64,000 bases of DNA from Meloidogyne chitwoodi (lineage: Eukaryota; Nematoda; Chromadorea; Rhabditida; Meloidogynidae). Of the stretch, positions 9,176 through 18,500 are shown one piece after another (the first letter of the stretch is position 1; every line of letters starts with the position of its first letter). The notes below the pieces were generated by a model that made no database searches, had not been told where the DNA came from, and saw nothing but the letters and a program-made list of their open reading frames with translations. The translations under genes and the position numbers were made by a program. The stretch spans positions 1,943,199 through 2,007,198 of the forward strand of contig JACZZP010000018.1 of the NCBI GenBank assembly GCA_015183035.1, in the 5' to 3' direction.

Positions 9176-11042
9176 CCCTACAAAAAATAAGTTTATTTTT
9201 ATAAAAAGGTTATTATCTCCAAAATTGAGCAAAGAAGAGAAATAATTTTTATTAAAAATTTCAAATCTTTTTAATTTTATCTTTAATTTTTATCGAAAAC
9301 TGTGGGTCATTTTTACCAAAATTGAAAAGAGAAAATATTTCTGTTGGTCAATTTCCTTTCTTTATATTATTACGCTGTCGTTAACTTTTTTCTTTCCTTT
9401 TTTAAATTTCTTTCCGTAAACCGCCGCCATTTATAGGCATGACTTCCAAGAATTTACAACCCAATGAGGGTAAAATAACAACGCCGAAAGATCAAACGAT
9501 ACGAGTAACAGAAATTTTTTTAAATCTATCTTTAGGATATAGCTACTCCCTTCTGAAATTTTCTACAAAAATAATAACCGGTCAGCGATAAAAAAGAAAA
9601 TAATTAATTAATCTTTTAAATTTTGAAAAAATACATAATTATGTATAAGTTTATCTACAATTATTTGAATTTGCAAAAGAATTTAAAATTCTATTAAAAA
9701 TGTCTATTGTGTTTATACATTCCATTTTTATTGGGCCTATTAATTCCAAGTCTATTTAAGTTTATTTTGTTTTTTGACCATATAAAACGCGTGGTCACTC
9801 AATTTTTTAATTTCCTTCACAATATGTATAAATTTAATTATCCTTTTCCGATAAAACAAAATATAAATATGTAAACATACTTCCTTTACCAATATTTTTT
9901 CTTGTCTGTGTCAATTTGCGTTCATCAGTAATAATATTTATTTACTATTTATTTAAGCCCACCACAAATGCGCAAACGCACATTTTTTGGTAATTCTTAA
10001 TAAAAAACGAGATTTCTTCTATATTTACTTCTTTTTCACTCGCATAAATGATCGGCTTTAAAAGAATTTTTTGGAAAACCACAAATATATTTACGAAAAT
10101 AATTGTGGAAGAGGAAAAGATGAGATTGACTGACAAAAAGTTTATTTTTTATAATTTTGGGCCGAGAAAGGAATTTTTGATAAGACAATATGTAATGAGC
10201 TGATGTTGGCGTTAAGGGTGCGTTGGTTATTTTTTATAAAGAGGCAATGGGGAACTTCTTTTTTGTTGCCCTCGTTGCCTCTATTTCTTTTTTTGTTGCC
10301 GTACATTTCGAAAGGGAAGGAAGAAGACTTCTTTTTATTTCCATATTTTCTCTCCACTCTTTTCACCCTTAATATACTTTAAACCACCCAAAAACTATTT
10401 CTGATCCGGTTTCTTCCTTTCCTTCCTTCCTCTTCTTACCATTATTAGCTTTTTCCTTCTACAATCCTTCAAAAACCGCTTCCATCGAATTTTTAACTAC
10501 TAATCGCTACCGCTCATCGTCTTTTTTGCCTTTCTTGTTCGTCGCTGGACAAATGAGATAAGCTAGTTTATAAATTTCTTTAAAACAAAAAAGAGCTAAA
10601 GCTGGCCGTCAAACGCCCATCATCACTCTTTTTGCTCGCATAAAGGCAGTACTTAACCCGCTCAATTTACGAACCTATTTAGCAGAGGAACTATGTTTAC
10701 GCGCTATTTTAGTTTTATCCATTTTTAATTGAGAGATGAAGCTAGTAAAAATTAATCCATTATTTTAGTTACTCAGTCAATTAGCTGATTGAACTAATTA
10801 TCATAAAAGTTTTACACACTTTAAAACAATTTCCTGTCAAACATCTCGAAACAAACGTCCAAAATCATTGAAAAATAATCAAAAATAAACATAACTATTA
10901 GTTCCTAAATTCAAAAAATGATTAGAATCATAATTATTTTATTACTGTTTTCCATAAAATTCTTTTTTTTTACTGTAAACAAATTTAAATTTTGAAAAAA
11001 TATTTTTATTTTTTAAATATATTAATTTAAAAATTTTGAAGG
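9176..11042. other. Shared intergenic/promoter region between the divergent collagen genes
   Basis: This roughly 1.9-kb AT-rich region separates two head-to-head collagen genes and presumably holds both promoters. Sites seen on the plus strand: AGATAAG (10556-10562), a WGATAR match of the kind bound by hypodermal GATA factors, with a TTTATAAATTT stretch just after it (from about 10567); and TATAAAA at 9781-9787 with no gene directly after it. None can be assigned with confidence. I saw no protein-coding exon: the short frames at 9945-10136 and 10142-10366 on the minus strand have no recognisable character. Confidence 0.5.
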
Positions 11043-12238
11043 ATGGTTGAAACTGACAGCAGAATCAAGGCTTATAAATTTGTGGCCTATTCGGCCGTTG
11101 CTTTCTCTGTAGTTGCTGTCCTTTCAGTTGTAATAACTTTACCAATGGTTTATAATTATGTAGCTCACGTAAGGAGACAAATGCAACATGAACTGGGATT
11201 TTGCAAGGTAAGTCTGAGGAAATTGTTTATTTAGAATAGATATCTATTTGTTACAATCTAAAATTAATTTGAAAACTAATAGGGCTCAGCAAAAGATATT
11301 TACGTTGAAGTAGCACATTTGAAGTCTACAGAAATTGGAAGTGCAAAAAATCGAACTGCACGTCAAGCTGGTGGTTATGGTCCAGTTGTAAACCCAACAC
11401 CTACATGTGGAGATTGCTGTCTTCCTGGACAACCTGGACCTCAAGGTCCACCGGGAAAAAGTGGAAAACCAGGAAGACCAGGAGCTCCTGGAACACCAGG
11501 ATCTCCTGGAAAACCACCTGTTTCTCCATGTGAACCTGCAACACCTCCTCCATGCAAACCATGTCCTCAAGGGCCACCTGGTCCGCCAGGACCGCCAGGA
11601 CCTCCTGGAGAACCTGGAGAGGCTGGCACTCCTGGCCGTCCTGGAACTGATGCACCAAATGGCGAACCTGGTCCAAAGGGACCGCCTGGACCACCTGGAG
11701 AGCAAGGACCTCAAGGTCCTCCTGGCGAACCTGGAACTCCTGCCACACCAGAAGCACCTGTGCCAGGAGAACCTGGAGAAACTGGAGACATTGGTAAATT
11801 TTTAATTTGAATTATCAACTGAAAAATTTTTCAAAAAAGCTTGGTTTAGTAAATTATTTATGTATTTAGATAGGCCGAAAAGTTTATAATATATTTGAAA
11901 GTTTTGTTTCTAAACAAAATTTGTGTTTTACGTTTATACTAAATTTGAGGTCACTTTTTTACTTTTTGAAATATTAGTCTTTTAAATCTAGACTTTACTC
12001 TATATTTTTAGGAGCACCTGGTCCACCAGGACCGCCAGGACCACCTGGAGCCGATGGACCTTTGGGACCACCTGGACCAAAAGGAGAGCAAGGACCAGAA
12101 GGAGCGCCAGGATCAGATGGGACTCCTGGCCCTCCTGGGCCAATTGGTCAAGCTGGAACTCCTGGAGAGAAAGGAATCTGTCCTAAATATTGTGCAATCG
12201 ATGGAGGTGTTTTCTTCGAAGACGGAACACGACGTTAA
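11043..12238 (+). CDS. Nematode cuticle collagen, plus-strand paralogue (300 aa)
   Basis: This is a cuticle collagen closely related to the divergent gene on its left. Exons are 11043-11207, 11283-11793 and 12012-12238, with GT-AG introns. Residues 7-55 are the Col_cuticle_N domain, with the signal anchor at about 13-38. RTAR (79-82) is the expected subtilisin/BLI-4-type cleavage site and CGDCC lies at 97-101. Gly-X-Y blocks are interrupted at [12 protein letters not shown] and around [10 protein letters not shown]. The C-terminus has [12 protein letters not shown] and ends FFEDGTRR. Nearly all of exon 1 from Arg7 onward is the same as in the paralogue (about five base differences in 147), whereas exon 2 has diverged at many silent sites. 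The paralogue's 41-base intron is absent here; exon 2 reads through that point ([13 protein letters not shown]). The ATG used is the first in frame. Confidence 0.9.
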
Positions 12239-12348
12239 GAAGTTTATTTTTATATTATTTCGTTACTCTAGTAGTATTATATGATGTAGTTAAGTTTAAA
12301 TTTTTTTGAATGGATGGGCATATTTATTTAAACTAAAAATATTGATCA

Positions 12349-12354
12349 AATAAA
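12349..12354 (+). terminator. Polyadenylation signal AATAAA of the plus-strand collagen gene
   Basis: A canonical AATAAA lies about 110 bases after the TAA stop at 12236-12238. It is a plausible but untested 3' end; AT-rich sequence makes chance matches likely. Confidence 0.4.
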
Positions 12355-13329
12355 CTGTTGAAAAGCAGTTAATTATTAAACTAATGTACAATAAGTTCGA
12401 ATAATTAAAAAATGTTCATCCTTCAAAAGTTAAGATATTTAAATCAACTTTGTGTCGAGTTTTACTTTGTTCTTTATTCTTTCTTTTATTTTGCCATCAA
12501 AAATACAAAAAATTAGCAATATATATTTCTTTACGAATAAAATGTTCATATATTTAATAATAATCGTCTTCTGCACGAGATTCAAATTATTTTTACTTCA
12601 TTTTAATATAAGTTTTTAATAAAAAAAGTTAAAAAATAAAGATCCAAAACCGGAAATAAATACCCCTTACAATGATAAAAACTAAGACAGAAAATGGAGA
12701 TTAATACCTAAGGGCACTCAAAATAAATAAATGTCACAAAATATAAGCGAATATATTCATCAATTAAAATAATCTATTTTCTTGTGTTTTTCTTTGAGAT
12801 TTCTTTGGTTGTGTGTGGGTTTTGTGCTTTATTAAAAAAATCCTGTTTTTTATGGTGATATATAAAATAAAAATGTATGATTAATTTAAAATAATATGCA
12901 TCTCATTTAAGTCCACTCAAGTACATATAGAATCATTATCTATTTTAATATTTGTCCACAGACTAAATTATTGAAATGCATTTTAGTTTTTATTGAGGCT
13001 AAAAGTTTTGACGTGCTCCAATTCATCTTGAGTTTTTCCATCAGTTTGACCAATTTTTCAAAGGTGGCAATCATTTTAATATAGAACTAAAAAATATTTT
13101 AGAATCTAATCTGTAAGAAGATTTAATAAATTTGATTAGATTTTAAAAGTAGAACCATCACGACCGATTAGTCGCGGGCTAATTTTGTGAAAATATTTCA
13201 ATTTTCCTTTTTATCTATAATTTTCATGTTAGAAAACTATTTCGCGATTATTGGACTTTAGCTTTCTTTTACCATTTTCTCTTCTGACCGTTTTGAAATT
13301 TATAGATAATGTCAATTTTTCCCGTTGAT
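12355..13329. other. AT-rich gap between the collagen gene and the satellite array
   Basis: Long A and T runs dominate. The only frame that drew attention is a 44-codon Lys-rich stretch on the minus strand (13074-12940) with an acceptor-like ATTTTTTAG before it. It has no recognisable homology and is not called as a gene. Nothing else is supported here. Confidence 0.5.
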
Positions 13330-13720
13330 TTTTTAGGGAGCCCGACTTTTCGTCATTAGACTTTCCGTCAAAGGACCATGGAGGGCTTGGGCTTTGATTG
13401 GTAGTTGAAGGGGAAATTGGGGGGAATGAAGCTTTGTAACTTTTATTCTTATGGTATTTCGTCAAATTTTTTTGTTTTATTATGATTCTCATTCTATATT
13501 CTTCATTCTTAAACAAAAATTATTAACTTTTAACAGAACAGTCAAAAGTTTTAAAATTTTGAAAAAAATTTGTACTTTAAATTTGAAAAAATCAAATTTT
13601 TCTAACTTTTTATTTCTATGGTACTTCGTCAAATTTTTTTGTTTTATGATGATTCTCATTCTATATAGATGATGTAGGTACCAAAATTATTAACTTTTAA
13701 CAAGAAAGTCAAAAGTTGCA
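13330..13720 (+). repeat. Degraded left edge of the satellite array
   Basis: From about 13,330 the sequence increasingly resembles the spacer of the 1,348-bp unit, with many differences (for example GGGCTTGGGCTTTGATTGG near 13,385 against GAGCTTGGGTTTTGGCTGG in the units). A block beginning near 13,438 is repeated near 13,605 with an offset of 167 bases, for example GTATTTCGTC at 13454 and GTACTTCGTC at 13621. The exact left limit is uncertain because similarity fades gradually. Confidence 0.7.
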
Positions 13721-14901
13721 AGTTGCTGAACATAGAAATTTTTTTGGGGGAGAACTACTATTTTGAATTTTTGTAAAAAAATTTCTGTAGGTAAGTTTCG
13801 GATGAGTCATATCTCATTCGAAAGAGGATGAAGAGCTGAATGGAACAAGCTATGGAAATCAATCAACTTACAGACAGAACTCGAGAAACAGGTTCATGAA
13901 CATAGAAATATTTTTTGGTGAAAAAATTTTTTAAATTGAAAAATTTTTTTATTCCAATGTTAAATTATACTGAATTTGGTATCATTCGAAAGAGCTTGAA
14001 AAGCTGTATCGAATGAGTTATTTATTTAAAATTCTAACGAGTAGAATTCGAGAACCAGGTCCATGAACATTTGAATTTTTTGGGGAGAATAAATTTTTTA
14101 AATTGAAAAATTTTTTTATCCCTCTATAAGATTATTCTAAATTTGGTATCATTCGAAAGAGCTTAAAGAGCTGTATCGAATGAGCTATGAAAATCAAAAA
14201 TCGTATTAGTTTTTGAGAACCAAGTCCATGAACATTGGAATTTTTTGGGGGAAGGAATATTTAAAACTTCGATAAAAAAATTTCCTCCGAATCATATTCG
14301 CTGTAATTTGTATCATTTGTAGAGCTCGAAAAACTGAATCGAATGAGCTATGATAGACCACCTAAATAAGAAGGCTTTGAGAGATATGATTTTTTGAAGA
14401 AAAATTTGGGGGAGGAATATTTTTGAACTTTTATAAAAAAAATTCCATCGTTGGAAATTTGCTGAATTTAGTATCATTTGAAAGAGCTTAAAGAGCTGAA
14501 TCGAATGAGCTATAAAATTCAAAAATCCATCGACTAGTTTTTGAGAAAAAATTTTTTGAAAATAGAAGGAGTAAAGGAACACCCTTTTCTACCTTTAAGT
14601 TTCATTGGGTGTATAAAAAATTAAACTCCAAACCTTTAAGCTTCAAAAGGTACAGAAGAGACCAGATACGGTCACATCCAAGCATTAGAGCTTCAATAGG
14701 TGTAGAAGAGACAAGCCACTTCCACTTTGGAGAGCTTGGGTTTTGGCTGGGTGTAAACAGGGAGATGGGGGGAACAAATTTATTAACTTTTTATTTCTTT
14801 GGTATTTCTTCAAATTTTTTTCTTTTATTATGATTCTCATTCTATATTCTTCATTCTTAAGCAAAAATTATCAACCTTTAACAGAACAGTCAAAAGTTGC
14901 A
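13721..14901 (+). repeat. First satellite unit, 1,181 bp, lacking submonomer A
   Basis: From AGTTGCTG at 13721 to the same point at 14902 the distance is 1,181 bases, against 1,348 in every later unit. The missing 167 bases equal one submonomer. This unit has a single B-type copy (13728-13897, identified by AGAACTACTATTTT) followed directly by C, D, E, F and the spacer. From C onward it looks the same as the inner units. Confidence 0.88.
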
Positions 14902-14908
14902 AGTTGCT

Positions 14909-15245
14909 GAATATATAAATTTTTTGGGGGAGAATGACTATTTTGAATTTTTGTAAAAAAAATCTGTAGGTAAGTTTCGTATGAGTCATATCTCATTCGA
15001 AAGAGGATGAAGAGCTGAATGGAACAAGCTATGGAAATCAATCAACTTACAGACAGAACTCGAGAAACAGGTTCATGAACATTTGAATTTTTTGGGGGAG
15101 AACTACTATTTTGAATTTTTGTAAAAAAATTTCTGTAGGTAAGTTTCGGATGAGTCATATCTCATTCGAAAGAGGATGAAGAGCTGAATGGAACAAGCTA
15201 TGGAAATCAATCAACTTACAGACAGAACTCGAGAAACAGGTTCAT
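14909..15245 (+). repeat. A/B direct duplication inside the satellite unit (representative copy)
   Basis: Two adjacent copies, 168 and 169 bases, differ at only a few places: the first dozen or so bases, AATGACTA against AACTACTA, the A-run followed by TCTG or TTTCTG, and TTTCGT against TTTCGG. They are the youngest duplication within the unit and occur in every unit except the first one at the array edge. Confidence 0.9.
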
Positions 15246-15496
15246 GAACATAGAAATATTTTTTGGTGAAAAAATTTTTTAAATTGAAAAATTTTTTTAT
15301 TCCAATGTTAAATTATACTGAATTTGGTATCATTCGAAAGAGCTTGAAAAGCTGTATCGAATGAGTTATTTATTTAAAATTCTAACGAGTAGAATTCGAG
15401 AACCAGGTCCATGAACATTTGAATTTTTTGGGGAGAATAAATTTTTTAAATTGAAAAATTTTTTTATCCCTCTATAAGATTATTCTAAATTTGGTA

Positions 15497-15531
15497 TCAT
15501 TCGAAAGAGCTTAAAGAGCTGTATCGAATGA
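15497..15531. repeat. Conserved hairpin box of the satellite submonomers (representative, submonomer D)
   Basis: TCATTCGA (15497-15504) and its reverse complement TCGAATGA (15524-15531) flank a 19-base loop containing AAGAGCTTAAAGAGCTG. The same stem is intact in submonomer C. F has TCATTTGA, which keeps pairing through one G-T wobble. In A and B only the left arm remains, and in E only the right arm. This box of about 40 bases is the best-conserved part shared by the six submonomers. Confidence 0.75.
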
Positions 15532-18500
15532 GCTATGAAAATCAAAAATCGTATTAGTTTTTGAGAACCAAGTCCATGAACATTGGAATTTTTTGGGGGA
15601 AGGAATATTTAAAACTTCGATAAAAAAATTTCCTCCGAATCATATTCGCTGTAATTTGTATCATTTGTAGAGCTCGAAAAACTGAATCGAATGAGCTATG
15701 ATAGACCACCTAAATAAGAAGGCTTTGAGAGATATGATTTTTTGAAGAAAAATTTGGGGGAGGAATATTTTTGAACTTTTATAAAAAAAATTCCATCGTT
15801 GGAAATTTGCTGAATTTAGTATCATTTGAAAGAGCTTAAAGAGCTGAATCGAATGAGCTATAAAATTCAAAAATCCATCGACTAGTTTTTGAGAAAAAAT
15901 TTTTTGAAAATAGAAGGAGTAAAGGAACACCCTTTTCTACCTTTAAGTTTCATTGGGTGTATAAAAAATTAAACTCCAAACCTTTAAGCTTCAAAAGGTA
16001 CAGAAGAGACCAGATACGGTCACATCCAAGCATTAGAGCTTCAATAGGTGTAGAAGAGACAAGCCACTTCCACTTTGGAGAGCTTGGGTTTTGGCTGGGT
16101 GTAAACAGGGAGATGGGGGGAACAAATTTATTAACTTTTTATTTCTTTGGTATTTCTTCAAATTTTTTTCTTTTATTATGATTCTCATTCTATATTCTTC
16201 ATTCTTAAGCAAAAATTATCAACCTTTAACAGAACAGTCAAAAGTTGCAAGTTGCTGAATATATAAATTTTTTGGGGGAGAATGACTATTTTGAATTTTT
16301 GTAAAAAAAATCTGTAGGTAAGTTTCGTATGAGTCATATCTCATTCGAAAGAGGATGAAGAGCTGAATGGAACAAGCTATGGAAATCAATCAACTTACAG
16401 ACAGAACTCGAGAAACAGGTTCATGAACATTTGAATTTTTTGGGGGAGAACTACTATTTTGAATTTTTGTAAAAAAATTTCTGTAGGTAAGTTTCGGATG
16501 AGTCATATCTCATTCGAAAGAGGATGAAGAGCTGAATGGAACAAGCTATGGAAATCAATCAACTTACAGACAGAACTCGAGAAACAGGTTCATGAACATA
16601 GAAATATTTTTTGGTGAAAAAATTTTTTAAATTGAAAAATTTTTTTATTCCAATGTTAAATTATACTGAATTTGGTATCATTCGAAAGAGCTTGAAAAGC
16701 TGTATCGAATGAGTTATTTATTTAAAATTCTAACGAGTAGAATTCGAGAACCAGGTCCATGAACATTTGAATTTTTTGGGGAGAATAAATTTTTTAAATT
16801 GAAAAATTTTTTTATCCCTCTATAAGATTATTCTAAATTTGGTATCATTCGAAAGAGCTTAAAGAGCTGTATCGAATGAGCTATGAAAATCAAAAATCGT
16901 ATTAGTTTTTGAGAACCAAGTCCATGAACATTGGAATTTTTTGGGGGAAGGAATATTTAAAACTTCGATAAAAAAATTTCCTCCGAATCATATTCGCTGT
17001 AATTTGTATCATTTGTAGAGCTCGAAAAACTGAATCGAATGAGCTATGATAGACCACCTAAATAAGAAGGCTTTGAGAGATATGATTTTTTGAAGAAAAA
17101 TTTGGGGGAGGAATATTTTTGAACTTTTATAAAAAAAATTCCATCGTTGGAAATTTGCTGAATTTAGTATCATTTGAAAGAGCTTAAAGAGCTGAATCGA
17201 ATGAGCTATAAAATTCAAAAATCCATCGACTAGTTTTTGAGAAAAAATTTTTTGAAAATAGAAGGAGTAAAGGAACACCCTTTTCTACCTTTAAGTTTCA
17301 TTGGGTGTATAAAAAATTAAACTCCAAACCTTTAAGCTTCAAAAGGTACAGAAGAGACCAGATACGGTCACATCCAAGCATTAGAGCTTCAATAGGTGTA
17401 GAAGAGACAAGCCACTTCCACTTTGGAGAGCTTGGGTTTTGGCTGGGTGTAAACAGGGAGATGGGGGGAACAAATTTATTAACTTTTTATTTCTTTGGTA
17501 TTTCTTCAAATTTTTTTCTTTTATTATGATTCTCATTCTATATTCTTCATTCTTAAGCAAAAATTATCAACCTTTAACAGAACAGTCAAAAGTTGCAAGT
17601 TGCTGAATATATAAATTTTTTGGGGGAGAATGACTATTTTGAATTTTTGTAAAAAAAATCTGTAGGTAAGTTTCGTATGAGTCATATCTCATTCGAAAGA
17701 GGATGAAGAGCTGAATGGAACAAGCTATGGAAATCAATCAACTTACAGACAGAACTCGAGAAACAGGTTCATGAACATTTGAATTTTTTGGGGGAGAACT
17801 ACTATTTTGAATTTTTGTAAAAAAATTTCTGTAGGTAAGTTTCGGATGAGTCATATCTCATTCGAAAGAGGATGAAGAGCTGAATGGAACAAGCTATGGA
17901 AATCAATCAACTTACAGACAGAACTCGAGAAACAGGTTCATGAACATAGAAATATTTTTTGGTGAAAAAATTTTTTAAATTGAAAAATTTTTTTATTCCA
18001 ATGTTAAATTATACTGAATTTGGTATCATTCGAAAGAGCTTGAAAAGCTGTATCGAATGAGTTATTTATTTAAAATTCTAACGAGTAGAATTCGAGAACC
18101 AGGTCCATGAACATTTGAATTTTTTGGGGAGAATAAATTTTTTAAATTGAAAAATTTTTTTATCCCTCTATAAGATTATTCTAAATTTGGTATCATTCGA
18201 AAGAGCTTAAAGAGCTGTATCGAATGAGCTATGAAAATCAAAAATCGTATTAGTTTTTGAGAACCAAGTCCATGAACATTGGAATTTTTTGGGGGAAGGA
18301 ATATTTAAAACTTCGATAAAAAAATTTCCTCCGAATCATATTCGCTGTAATTTGTATCATTTGTAGAGCTCGAAAAACTGAATCGAATGAGCTATGATAG
18401 ACCACCTAAATAAGAAGGCTTTGAGAGATATGATTTTTTGAAGAAAAATTTGGGGGAGGAATATTTTTGAACTTTTATAAAAAAAATTCCATCGTTGGAA

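Noticed and set aside
9781..9787. TATAAAA followed by a slightly GC-richer ACGCGTGG as a promoter of an additional gene
   Set aside because: No exon, RNA gene or frame was found downstream on the plus strand within the region before the collagen gene.
11286..11757. Long minus-strand frames across the plus-strand collagen gene, and similar plus-strand frames across 8186-8461
   Set aside because: They are antisense or frame-shifted shadows of the GC-richer Gly-X-Y coding sequence, with Arg/Trp/Ser or Leu/Gln/Val repeats that mirror the collagen period of nine bases.
12940..13074. 44-codon Lys-rich frame on the minus strand with an acceptor-like ATTTTTTAG upstream
   Set aside because: It is short, has no recognised homology, no partner exon was found, and frames of this length are expected by chance in a window of this size. 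It might be an exon fragment, but nothing supports it.
13229..13516. 95-codon minus-strand frame at the array edge
   Set aside because: It lies across degraded satellite spacer sequence. The Ser/Pro/Lys-rich reading follows from the repeat and shows no domain.
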